Assembly: GCA_025716815.1 (NCBI GenBank)
Contig: JAIXMN010000001.1
Span: 310,001 to 374,000, forward strand
DNA: 64,000 bases
DNA from: Dichotomocladium elegans
Lineage: Eukaryota; Mucoromycota; Mucoromycetes; Mucorales; Lichtheimiaceae
Reading direction: 5' to 3'
The position numbers and the translations under genes were made by a program. The number at the start of each line of letters is the position of its first letter. The stretch's first letter is position 1. This document shows, piece after piece, positions 14,554 through 28,353 of this stretch. The notes beneath the pieces were generated by a model that was not told the DNA's origin, ran no database searches, and worked only from the letters and a program-made list of their open reading frames with translations.

Positions 14554-16887
14554 TCTGTACCATGAAGGATTGCATTGAGTCTTTTTTCTTCCTCGCAAAT
14601 GATGATAGATGAGGACGGATGGATGGCTATGAGGGATAGATGGATGTGGATACCTTGTTAAGACTCAAAAAGGAGGAACTCACAATTGGTCCAACCGTCT
14701 CCACACAGATAATCGAGGGGTAGCGTCCCTCACACCTGCACCCCCAAAAAATAACCCCAACCCCCAAATCGAGACGGGGTCTCAAAAAATGAGTGAAAGG
14801 GTAGTAGTATCCCAGGTATTGCCTGATGCGCTTTGCCAAGCAAAACAGCAATGTCGACAAACTTTGGAGACGTACCACACAGATAATCTTCGAGCTGCAG
14901 AGAGAGGAACATTTCTTTCCGCCCTGAGGCTTGACTTCTGCTCTATTGTTTATTTCAGGTTGCAGATCCGTCAATAGACCATAAAGACAAGTGGTGGATG
15001 TTATCATCGCAGTATACAATCTACTTGTGTCTCTCACCATGAACAACAAGTGTCAAGCTGAAAATGACTGACCAATTTTTCCCTGTTCTCTATGACTTGC
15101 TCAAAGGAACGCGCCTTGATACGTGGACTACTATCGCTGTTGCTACTACCTTATCCACTCCAATGCATGCATACGCGCATATTGAACAGCTTAGGATGAA
15201 TATTCCTCCATACCATCCCCGCGTCCCCCACTCTCGCACCCAAAAAAAAAGGAGTGGAATGAAGAAATCTTTGGGATTACCGGAAACTAACTAAATGTCA
15301 CCCCCTTTCTGAGCATTGTAAACGTGATCTGTCAAGCCCCTTGGCCATGTGCCATCGTGCGAGTTAATGAATAAAAAAGATATTTAGGGAACGAGAAAGA
15401 GAAAGAGAGAAAGGAAACAATCCGGGCTTTGATGCCCGTTGCATGCGTGTATGCTTATCGGATTTCATCCATTCGGATCATACACGACGGTCCTAAAAAC
15501 GATCGAACAATGGGTCACTCACTTCTTGTACATCTTTTCTATACTGCTTGTTGTGCCCTGGCTCTCTCTCTCTCTCCATTGCGTCTTTGCCAAATTACGA
15601 AAGGAAGAAAATGTTCATGCTGTTGCCATGCAAGTGTTCAAAACGCCCGGTGCAGGGACCTGACTCCTTGTCTCCTCGTTCAGGACCTTTCTCCCTCTGG
15701 TCCACAACCACAACAACTCGCACCTCCTACCGTCCTCCACCCCCCAATTTTTACCCGCTCGCTTGCTTCCTCATTCCCGAGAATCCGTCCCAACATTTTG
15801 CCGACGGTGGTCATGAGGAGACAAAAGAAATGAAGACGTATTCGGCGTTCACTGTTCTCAATTCAAAACACGTACACTGAAAAACACACAAGAAGCAGGG
15901 AATGGCTGCTGGCTTTGCTTTGACCCACGGGATCTGTGTCCCAGTCGATGAAGTCCATACAGCCGAGAAATGGGTTGATACCGAGAAAAAGGACGGATCG
16001 GTCTCGTTTCCATTGCAATAGGCAGAACGACTTCAATGCGTCGAACGTGTTAGACGGGATTATTGTGCTTTTTTACTCTTCTTTACTACAGCGTACAACC
16101 GAAAACATTCATGGCTTTGTTTCAGATTACCTGAGGATGCTAGCTCGTACCTTGAGAGATCAACATTTATGAGCTGCATCATCATGTCTACCAGCCGCGT
16201 TTGTGCTCTATCGGTGACATGCATGGTATTGCAGTTGATCGCAGCCGTAATCTGCACAAGGCAGCAATTCCGTTTCTATTATTTGCCCTGGTTCTTTAAT
16301 ATTTATTTATCTTGTGATATAGTCCTGATCAAGACACGTCGATGGAAGAGTATTAAGGCAGAGAAACTAGGAGATTCCACTCTATTAAGTTTGTTTTCGC
16401 ATTCAGTGGTCTGTTGTCATGGGACAACAGCAATTAGCAGCATGTTTACTAGGAAACATAACTCTTGGCATGGTTGGAAAGTAAATACATATTATTTTTC
16501 ATTAGGTCACGCAAGGGGGGGGGCGAGGGTAAGAAAGAGAGATGTAGAGGAGGGCTCCTTTCCGTGATCTCAATATCATTATTTTTTTTTTAACCTAGGG
16601 GGGGCTATTTAAGCTGCTAGAAAGGCTACCTGGGCAATGGATGTATTTCTATGTTAGGCGTCTATTCATTATCAGGGGGGGGGGGAGGGGAAAGAAAAGC
16701 CGTAAAGTGGAGAAGGGGCGGTGAGAGTCCGCCACACACAGATGCATACACGCATGCTCCTTGCCAATTTGTGCATTTGAAAAAGAACGCCTCCAAAAAG
16801 ATATAAAAAGTTTGGAAATGGGGGGTCAAGACGGATCAAATCTCTCTTCTCACTATCTTACTCTTCCCAGGGCCATAGAAGACTCAG
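14554..16887. other. Long gene-free interval with G-runs
   Basis: 2.3 kb between the start of the ubiquitin-eL40 gene (minus) and that of L2HGDH (plus), so both promoters face into it. It holds GGAT-type short repeats (about 14610-14650), G-runs near 16515 and 16674-16690, and T-runs. A TATA-like element (TATAAAAAG) at about 16802 lies some 85 bp before the L2HGDH ATG. Open frames of up to about 130 codons here are low-complexity and match nothing I know. Confidence 0.5.
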
Positions 16888-18767
16888 ATGGTTTTTCCTC
16901 GAACTGCAAGATTATTCACTCGGGGCCGCATGCCCGCTATCACAATGGGTGCCTTTGCCACCACCGGTATGCTCTACATGGCCGTTCGTCCCGAGCCTCC
17001 AAAAGTCCACGCTGAGCAAAAGCTCTCCTTCTGGGAGACCCTGCCTGGTGAGAACAACCCCGTCAACCACGGATTCGCAAAGCTACGAGGCATGGCGGCC
17101 GAGGAACGTTTCCGTACAGCTCTATCGCAGAATAATGGCAAGACTGATTTTGACGTCGTTATTGGTAAGGAACGCTGTGAACGTGATGTGCATTAGATAC
17201 TGACTCGGTCACTTCCTCCTGAATGATATAGTTGGCGGTGGCATCATTGGCCTTGCTACTGCACGCGAACTTCTGAAACGGTTCCCGAATATGACCGTAG
17301 CCGTCCTTGAAAAGGAACGTGAGGTAGCTGCGCATCAGACGGGCCATAACAGCGGCGTGATCCATGCTGGCATTTATTACAAGCCAGGTTCACGGATGGC
17401 TTACACCTGCGTCCGTGGCCAAGAACTTATGTACGAGTACTGCAAGCAAAACCAGCTGCCCGTCGAGCGATGTGGTAAACTGATTGTCGCTGTCAACGAG
17501 AAGGAACATAAGGAGGTAGAGCGCCTCTATGAGATCGCTACGCTTAATGGCGTCAAGGATCTGCAGGTCTTGAACTCTGAGGAGGCAAGTTCAAGTGAAA
17601 GAGGAGAGCGCCCGAGCGCGCGCTCTAGTTTACACGGACCATGAGTGTTAATCCCCCTCCCATTCCACTAGATCCGTCGCCTCGAACCCAACGTCGTTGC
17701 TTATTCTGCCCTCTACTCGCCCAACACTGGCATCACAGATTATGGTCTTGTGGCACAGTGCATAGCCAACGAGATCGTACAATCCGGGTAGGTCTTTGTA
17801 TTCCCAAACGTGCATGGTAGACACGTATCTGAACGGCTGCTTCCACTTTACATAGCCGTGCTGAGATCAAGCTTGCCTTCGAGGTATCCAAGTTTGAGAA
17901 CCGCCCTGATGGTCGCATTGAAGTGAGTTTTTTGTCTTTGTTATTGCTTTTTTCTGTGCGTGTGTGTGTGTGTATGTATTAAATAGTGGAACTCTTTACG
18001 CGCAGGTCTGGGGAGTTGAACCAAATCAAAAAGGGCCTACGCTCAAGGTGACTGCCAAGAATGTCATTACTTGCGCAGGCTTCTACTCTGATCGTGTCGC
18101 TGGTCTTGCGGGCGGCAATCCTGCCAAGGCCAAGGTGGTCACCTTCCGCGGGACCTACTACCAGCTGAAGCCTGAATACCGCGGCATCTGTCGCATGAAC
18201 GTCTATCCCGTCCCCAGCGGCGGCGGTATCCCTGTAGGCGTCCATTTTACGCCCACCGTCAACACGCGTCGTGGCATCCAGATGATTGTTGGCCCCGGCG
18301 CCTGCCTCACCTTCACACGCGAAGGCTACAGATTCTTTGACTTCAAACTCAAGGACCTGTGGGATTCGCTGACAAATGTCAACCTCATGCTCTTTGCATT
18401 GAAGAATCCGGCTCTATCCATTGGCGAGTTGTACAAGGATATGAACAAGCGCGCCTTCTTGAGGGCTGCCCAAGCCTACGTGCCAGGCTTGACGGAGGAC
18501 ATGGTCGAGGAAAGCTTCGCTGGTGTCATGTCTCAAGTGTTTGAGGAAGGCGGCATTGCTGCTAATGATTACATTCTGGAGCGCAAGGTCATGGACGGCA
18601 AGATTTTATGTGTCCGCAACGCACCTACCCCAGCCTGCACAGCTTCCCTCGCAATTGCAGAAATGCTCATCGATACCGCTACGGAAGACTTCAACTGGGA
18701 CAAGGAGACGAAGATGGAGGACAAGAAAGTGTCCCAAAAACACCTTTCGACTGCTGTCGCAGCATAA
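16888..18767 (+). CDS. L2HGDH: L-2-hydroxyglutarate dehydrogenase, mitochondrial
   Basis: Exons 16888-17164, 17232-17584, 17672-17787, 17856-17922, 18006-18767; 524 residues. The FAD-binding Rossmann motif GGGIIGLATA starts near residue 95, followed by family landmarks QTGHNSGVIHAGIYY, CGKLIVAV and TCAGFYSDR, and near the C terminus VRNAPTPACTASLAI. The enzyme oxidises L-2-hydroxyglutarate, a side product of malate and lactate dehydrogenases, to 2-oxoglutarate ('metabolite repair'). The Arg-rich N terminus followed by a hydrophobic stretch suggests mitochondrial import. Intron 2 has a GC donor (GCAAGT at 17585): only this junction keeps phase and the conserved EE-IRRLEP continuity. An intronic GT repeat sits at about 17957-17975. 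A possible AATAAA poly(A) signal lies near 18886. Confidence 0.96.
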
Positions 18768-19779
18768 AATGAGAGGCAGTGAGAGAAAACAAACAACTCC
18801 CATCGCCCCTCTCAACCTAATCCTGTCTCCCTACCCATTTCTATACATCTTGTTCTTTTCTTGCTTTTTTCCCCCTCCTCTATGTAATAAAAACAGCCGA
18901 GAGCAGAATAATCATTGCGTGGAGTACTCACATGGGGCCCTTTTAATAAGCAGAAAATGAAGAAAAAGGATAGTGCTTCTCAAAACACCCTAGTGAGAAC
19001 GTTACGCAATCTCTGGCACACCCCAATTTTTAGTTTTTTGTAGGGGGTTTGGGGCACCAACAGGCCACATTATATTTTCATTTTCTTTTTTTTTTATAGA
19101 GATGCGGGGAGCCAGTCAGCGAACCAACCGTCTCCCCAAAGCAAAAATTGTAGTCTCGAGACACCCATTAAGAGTGTTCGCAGAACGAGCGGCCACCGGA
19201 AGTGCAATGGTAGCCACATCGCCTGTATGCCCGGCATCCTTGATCACCAAGCACACGACTCAGGTAAGTATGAGTTGTTCCGAGTGGCAAGGAGGGCCTC
19301 CTTATATAGTTTTTTGGGAACTTTTCCATTTCATACCGCGACGTCGGATGACTCATCACATCACCCAATGAAAACTGTTCCATCTCAGAAAAAATTGGGG
19401 ATGCGGGGACCTTCCTTTTCTTTCAACACACGTAATGAACGTCTACGTCATTTGGAAGGATAAAAGGTCATCCTTATCCCTTTTATTGAAATCTATAAAA
19501 TCCCACTTTGGTTTAATATGCGGATAACATGGGGAACCCAACCAAACGCCTCAAGAGAATAGATAGGTCTAATATTCAGTGCTGTTGATCATGCAAATCC
19601 TTTTTTCTGCTGTTCCAGCCAGATCTGAGGGAAATAGGTTTATCCGTAAAGCCTGGGAAAGAGAGAGAGAGAGAGTGGGAAACTTTCAGGCTTAGGCCCG
19701 CAGGCTCATGCACCGCTCGCGCGATGTACCGTGCACGCCGCGCGCGGGACGGATTATTCGCGTCAATTTTTTTTTTCTA
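18768..19779. other. Intergenic, nothing firm
   Basis: 1 kb. A frame from 19102 (ATG) ends at a perfect donor-like GTAAGT (19264), but no continuation or family was recognised. GA repeats lie at about 19661-19678. Otherwise only the 3' UTR of L2HGDH and the promoter side of the GILT-like gene. Confidence 0.5.
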
Positions 19780-20827
19780 ATGTTCGACCAGCAGAAAGGA
19801 AGATCCTCTGGAGCATTTCTGATTGCCATCTCAATTGTTCTCATCACGCTTGGCGTGTCGTTCTTCAGCAATAATGCACGCAGTAGCGATAACCATGCAA
19901 CATTGCATCAATATGGGAATGTATCGGCTGCTGCACCCACATCGGCCCCCGCAACTGCACCAGCTCCTGTGCCAGTTGAGCTGTTTGTCATGAGCAAGTG
20001 CCCTGATAAGGGTGTTTGCGAAGAGGTGTTTGATCAAGTGTGTAAGTGCAACTAGGGAAATGGGAAGCGCTGGAGCGATGGGCGGCAATTGATTTCAATG
20101 GACCACCAGTGAGAGAGGTCAAGGTCCCTGTATCTCTCAGCGTCAACTATATTGCCAAAGCCAATCCAGCTGAGGCTCTTCAGTATGAATGGTAGGATAC
20201 ATCGTAAAACACAATATATATAAAGACGAGGAGGTAATAACTGTGCAATGCTTCAGTATGCACGGCGAGTCCGAGTGCATTGGCAACATTCAGGAACTCT
20301 GCTATCGTCAGGTGTATCCTGACTATCGCGACTGGTTCGGATTCGCGCTCTGCTTGAATGACCGGCTCAGAGAGATCGGCATCGACCCTGAGCTGCCTTA
20401 TCAGTGTGGTAATGAAAACACGCCTTCTAACTAGCTCCATACACGAGCGCCATTAATGTCATTTTTTTCTTATGTATAGCCACCAAGCTGGGCCAGTCGT
20501 ATGCTCCCGTTGATGCATGCGTCAAGTCGAACCTAGGCATCGAGCTACTTGGCAAATCCGTGGAACGAACACAAAGCCTCGGTGTCCGGTAAGCCGTGTT
20601 GAACAAAGGGCGTATTATTTAAATAACCGTGGAAACACAGAAAAAGCTGTACGATCTATATTGATAACAAGCAGCGTTGCATCCGCGACGGTGGCTGGAA
20701 GGTGAGGCCTGACGATTGATGATTGTCCTCTATTAATTAACGTGGCGGCTGTGTGGGGTAGGAATGTGACGAGGGCCACGAGGTTGCGGACTTTGTAAGG
20801 ATGATTGAGGAGTCGTATCACAACTAA
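19780..20827 (+). CDS. GILT-family thiol reductase-like protein
   Basis: Exons 19780-20041, 20110-20191, 20257-20408, 20480-20588, 20641-20701, 20762-20827; 243 residues. The N terminus carries one hydrophobic segment (about residues 12-30: signal anchor), then an Ala/Pro linker, then the thioredoxin-like GILT domain: VELFVMSKCPD, NYIAKANP, the GILT signature CMHGESECIGNIQELC, and CIRDGGWK. GILT enzymes reduce protein disulfides in acidic compartments or are secreted. The usual CXXC active site is not present: two cysteines are spaced C-x5-C (CPDKGVC), so redox activity is open. The first intron (20042-20109) is the least certain. ATG 19780 was preferred over 19708 because it directly precedes the membrane anchor. 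Confidence 0.88.
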
Positions 20828-23548
<2,721 letters not shown>

Positions 23549-23983
23549 AGGAGAGTTGCAGTGTGACTGATAGATATATTCGAGAAAACCATAGACTTCT
23601 TATTTGTGAATACCATCCCCTTCTTTTCTTGTAACTAGAAGTAGCACAGTATAATACAAAAGACATTCCTGTACTGTATAAACTCAAAAGAAGAAATATG
23701 TGTGTGCGTGTCTGTTTGTCTGTCTGTTTGCCTGGTTTGAGCACATGTATTGCATTATGTGCATTTTTATTATTAATATGGAATGTTGAAGCGGATTTGC
23801 GTGTGTTGCGAAAGTCTGGAAACAATGACACTTGTATTCCAAGCTCTTGTTCTGAACGTATGTTATGATGAGAGAGAGAGAGAGAGAGAGGGAGGCGTGG
23901 GAGGCGAGCGTTCTCTTATTTTTTTATTTTGTCTACTGTTTGTTGCAGTTGGTGTCTTGAGGAAAGGTCTGTCAAGGGCGAAT
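23549..23983. other. Convergent 3' region with GA repeat
   Basis: Between the stop codons of Hsp70 (plus) and the complex I subunit (minus). It contains a (GA)n repeat at about 23870-23891 and TG/TC-rich sequence near 23700-23730; both 3' UTRs are expected here. Confidence 0.6.
23870..23891. repeat. (GA)n microsatellite
   Basis: About 22 bp of GA dinucleotides in the convergent 3' region between mitochondrial Hsp70 and the complex I subunit. Seen directly. Confidence 0.95.
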
Positions 23984-24193
23984 TTAATGGTGCTTCTTGT
24001 CCTTGAGGAAGAAGTGTTCGACACCGCAGTAAGCGACGAATGCGACAGTGGCAATGCCGAGGCCGGGGAACATGGATCTGAAGTTCTTTCCCTTTGAAAA
24101 GATGGGGCTCTTGCGCCAGGCTTCGCGTCTAGCCCAAGGGTCATTGTAGACAGGGACGCGTTGCTGTGCTTCGGTGTGCGATTTGAGCGACAT
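23984..24193 (-). CDS. Complex I B12-type subunit (NDUFB3-like)
   Basis: Single exon, 69 residues, starting at ATG 24193 (minus strand). The family signature is clear: NDPWARREAWR, then SPIFSK, and the membrane segment FPGLGIATVAFVAYCGVEHFF. NDUFB3/B12 is a small single-pass accessory subunit of the membrane arm of NADH:ubiquinone oxidoreductase in the inner mitochondrial membrane. A longer frame upstream lacks an ATG, so the start at 24193 is firm. It lies tail-to-tail with mitochondrial Hsp70. Confidence 0.92.
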   Translation of the reverse strand: MSLKSHTEAQQRVPVYNDPWARREAWRKSPIFSKGKNFRSMFPGLGIATVAFVAYCGVEHFFLKDKKHH

Positions 24194-25047
24194 GGCGTTT
24201 GTGATGGGCTGGGTTGTGTGTGTTGGGGCGCGAAACAAAAAAAAAGGCCTTGCTTGTTTTGAAAAATAAAAGGTCAGAGCGGACCATGCTTCACGTCATC
24301 ATCATCTCAGGCGGCTGAATGTTTTTCCATGCGTTGGAGAAGAGTGTGTGTGGATTAGAGTTGTAGGCTTTTCTCTGCCCACCGCTTCAGATGGACATCT
24401 CACATTCTCTTGAGGGCCTTCGCTGCAGTTGTAAAAGCAATGGTGGATCCTTGCTGGAGGGGCAGTGGTGGTGGTCATTCGCTGTTGTGACACATAATCG
24501 TAACCAGGTCTTGTTCTCTTGATGGATGTTGTGTATTATACTTGATCTTCATGCAATGCCTGATAAAAAAAAAAGAACAGATAATGGATGGAGAGGAGCG
24601 GATGCATTGTCGAGAAGTGCATCATGGTATCGTTAAAATTGCGCATATCAATAGAGTATACGCTGACCAAGTAGTACTTTATTTTCAAAAATAAATTTCG
24701 CAAGGAAGGAAAGTTATGACGTATAAAAATATTATCAATGTTGGATACATAAGAAGGCCGAGACACACCCGTTAGTCAACAGAGATATCAGCCCTCCTTC
24801 TTACTCTTCAACTTATCCCGAAGGTGTAGCTAGGTGTGTCACTACGGAACAGGGACGAAAGGAATGAGGAGGGATGACGACGGACCAGCAACGACACCAG
24901 CGGCAGAAGCATCAGGGGAAGCAGACGAAGGCAAAAGGACGTCGACGAAGCCATGGTGGGAGACCTACGCGGGTACAGCCAAACCACAGTCCCCATCCAA
25001 ACCCCCATATCCTCTCCTCTTGAGGCATTTGAGCTAGGCTGATGTCG
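24194..25047. other. Gene-free interval upstream of transposon
   Basis: About 850 bp; the left end should hold the promoter of the complex I subunit. No gene, RNA or recognisable repeat was seen. Confidence 0.5.
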
Positions 25048-26323
25048 TTATCTACAGAGGATCCGTAATATTAGAAAAGCGTAGAATGGAACAAGTCGGT
25101 ATGGTAGGGTAACATATTGACTTTTACGGTTCTTTGTTCTTGACAAATGCCCAAAACTGCACAATCGGATTGAGTTCAGGCGAGTATGGTGGAAGATAAA
25201 CACATCGATATCCTCCGCCTTATGGATAGGTGCATTATCCCTTACCAAAGAATGGCCCTTCATACGTCCGCGCTTACCCATCTCGTCCATTGCAGCCGTA
25301 AGCAAATTGAGATAATGTCCAGTTACACTTTCTCTGTTCGCAACTTCAGATTGATATGTCTTCTTTCTTTTCTTGGTTGGGGACTGCGGGAGTCTCAAGC
25401 TACATTTAATAATGTCTGATGCTGAAATGGCTCCCAAGATTGCGGTTATCTTTGATATTGTGATCACTGTAGGAGTCCCTTTTTGGACCATGTCATGCGG
25501 CGTTTCATATTGATATGGAATCCAGGCTTGTCAAGGAAAACGCAGTTTTTTCTAAAGTCGATGTCGGTCCTGTTCCCATTTGCGCACCCAGTCAAGGCGC
25601 TCTTGGATCTTCGCAGCACTATTCCTGTCTACCGGCTGAAACCGAGCCATTTTCAATGACAAGTTGCGTTCATTTTTCATACATCAATGGAACGTCGTTT
25701 TAGATACTTGGAGCCCCTCAAATCTTTGAAGCAGTTGCTCCACAACAATGGATGGATTCCCATCAATGCATTCTAAAATAAAGCTCTTATGCTCTTCATT
25801 GAGAATACGCGGACGACCCCTCACTTTAGGTTTCTTAAAGATACTGTCAGGATCTTTCTCGTACTGTAATACCCATCGCTGGGTTGAACGAACATGGATT
25901 CCTAACTGTTTTTCAGCGGCTGATGCACTCAAAACCTTCCCAAACATCATTTTGAAGAATCTGGCCTCGTCTTGGTCCATGTGCGCTGTGTAACTGCACT
26001 TGATCGCCACTTCTTTCATCCGAATGTCTGTATCCCTTTCGCTTGGGAATGTGTATGGTAGTAAGATCAGAGCTATCTTTGCAAGATATGCTAAGCAGAT
26101 ATTCAGTGCGAGAACAAACGGATGGCAGAGAGTACATTTCTTCATCAACAACATCGTCCATAGGTTCAGGACAGCCGCGCTCATCAATGACATGATCTTG
26201 ACCATCTTCTTCAAAAAATAGGTTGCTCATTTCAGAATGTAAAAGTGTATAAAAGAGATGGAAGTGACATGCTGCGGTGGATGCATGTGACATTTGACTT
26301 ATCATCATACGTATTCTGGGCAA
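25048..26323 (-). mobile_element. Degenerate Tc1/mariner-like transposon (transposase pseudogene)
   Basis: Read on the minus strand. An N-terminal stretch (SEMSNLFFEE, near 26230) leads into a helix-turn-helix DNA-binding part (SAAEKQLGIHVRSTQRWV near 25870-25930, then KVRGRPRILNEEHKS), followed by a DDE catalytic part in other frames: FLDKPGFHINMKR (near 25520-25560, first Asp), VRDNAPIHK (near 25220, second Asp) and YSPELNPIVQFWAF (near 25160). The third catalytic acid, normally Glu in LNPIE, is Val here. Coding is spread over at least three frames with stops, so it is dead. Terminal inverted repeats were not found by eye, so the edges are approximate. A fragment of the same family lies at 45290-45450. 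Confidence 0.85.
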
Positions 26324-26409
26324 AATGCGGTTTTATTTTTTGTGATCCTGAAAATGGTGTATGTATTCGATCAAATCAATCCGAAACGGATTGATAATAC
26401 GCCAACCCT

Positions 26410-27932
26410 TCAGCATATTATTTCCTTCACAATCACTCTAGGTCCAAATCTTAACTGAGCGTAGGACACCGTATCCCTGGAAAATGTGGTTGACCATGCA
26501 AACGCCGAGCGGCCAAACACTAACTCCCGCAAGCATTGTCCTTCAAAAGTATCTACAAAGTCTCGAACCCCGGAGTCCTTTACCAAGAAGCAGCGTCCAA
26601 CATACAGTCTTTCCAGGACCGTCAGATATTGTCCAACGGCACGCAAAACCTCATTTGTCACCGCAGGAATTGAGTCGAGGTCCACATTTTTAAGCGTTTT
26701 CTGGCTCCGCGATTGGCGTAGGAAGTGGACCATTGGTGCAGGTGTCACCCAATTGCAGGAGGATAGTTTCAAGGACTGGAGATGTTCGAGATGCACGAGC
26801 TCTTGGAGACATTCTTCCATATCATACTCAAACCGTGCTAGCTCCACATGTTCTAGAAACGGGCTCTTATCCACTATGAATGCGCAAACATCCTGAGCCC
26901 GGGAGCACCCGGTCCCGGCCGTCAAACTCAATCGTCTGAGTTGCGGCCCAAGTCCTGCAAGCGCATCTAGCAAACTGCTCGCAAAGCTATCGGTATACAG
27001 CTGGAGATCCAGCGATTGTAGCGTATGGTACCGCGACTGCAAGAACCTTGTGAGATGGCCGGGATTGATCCTGCCAATGCCGCGGAAGCACACAAGATTT
27101 GATTGGTTATGCCATCGGTAGCAACTATCCTCTGTCAACGCGACCGTGCCGACAAACGGGCAACATTCCGCAAGTGCTGCAAGCACGATTCCTGCATCTT
27201 CGTAGTCGCGCGGATTCAGTCGAATCCGGCGCAAGTTTGGAAGAATGCGTGCGAGACTGACAAGGAAACTGTCAAGTTTCAGAATGTCGGCAAAATCGAT
27301 CTCGAGGCACTGAAGCATAGGATGCCTCTCGATGGAGAAGGACGTTTTTGATATTGCAGGTAGAAAGACTGAACCCCATGAGGAGCGGTAGGTAAACTGC
27401 TTAAGCCTAGGACAATACGTCAGGATCGTGTCCATCACTAGGTCTGGGAGGGGGTTGCGAAAATCATGTTCTAGCTGTAGTATACTCAAATGGCTTCCTG
27501 CAAACACGCAGAGTCGAAGTATGTCTTTGACTGCGTATTCTCCTCGGAGAAAAGCTAAGGAAAATTGCACCGGATCAGCATAAATGCAAGGCCGAGAAGA
27601 GCCCAAACACATCCTGGCTTCTTGCCTGTGTGTATGCATGTGGAATGATGTATGGTGACGTAGTCCACAGATCTCGACTTTACCGACACAGCCCGAACAT
27701 GGCGCCAGGGAAGACACTGTTGATATTTCTCGAGATCACATTCAAAGTTGCAATCCTTGTCGGATAGTTCGTACCAGAGTTCAGGCCAGTTGAACAAGAA
27801 TGATCGCCAAGTACGACAGACCCCCGTACTCCTGATTCGTTCATGGAAGGAGAGCTGTGAAAAGATGGCGCCGAGCACCTCGTATGGAAAGACTGCGACG
27901 AACGACCCATTACTTGATGCTGCAATGTTCAT
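26410..27932 (-). CDS. F-box/LRR-like protein (splice junction unresolved)
   Basis: Minus strand. First exon from ATG 27932 carries an F-box (VFPYEVLGAIFSQL ... VCRTWRSFL). A second, long coding stretch down to stop 26410 carries irregular leucine-rich repeats (LLDALAGLGPQLRRLSL, LEHLQSLKLSSC). Such proteins are substrate receptors of SCF ubiquitin ligases, and large families occur in Mucoromycota. The best intron by signal (27626-27683, donor GTAAAG, acceptor CAG) leaves the two frames out of phase; in-phase alternatives need weak donors (GTCGGT or GTGTCT). The gene is therefore either spliced unusually or carries a small indel. It is divergent from the CC2D1-like gene. Confidence 0.7.
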
Positions 27933-28353
27933 GAGACTGAGAAGATTATCGTGAGAATTGATGAATGCAAAGTTGCACAATGCGTGTGCGTGCGTGTATG
28001 CCGATCCTTAAACTCAGACATGGGACAATACAGCCCTATCCGTCGACAAACCCCCCACCAAAAGTGCTCTGACAGATGTGTATTGCAGAAAGGGGAAAGA
28101 ACGCGACGAGGTCCAGTTGGTAATATTGGATCTTTCCACTTCCGAAGCAAATCCTTAAGACGTAGCTTGCTTCTAACATTAAACATCTGAAGACATATAT
28201 TTAGTATATGAGAATGGGCATTTTCAACTATGATATGTACTTCCTCTCGCTTGGATCCTTACGCGAGAGCACAAAAGATGAGGCTTGCTGTTTCATCATC
28301 AGCGGGGTTCTATAAAAAAATCCATCCAGCGCTCTCGACTGAAATTCCTATTC
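27933..28353. other. Divergent promoter region
   Basis: 421 bp between the divergent starts of the F-box/LRR gene (minus) and the CC2D1-like gene (plus). It should hold both promoters. No other feature was seen. Confidence 0.6.

Noticed and set aside
15429..15880. Overlapping frames of 74-134 codons upstream of L2HGDH
   Set aside because: Low-complexity, Ser/Pro/Thr-rich translations in three overlapping frames; no conserved motif.
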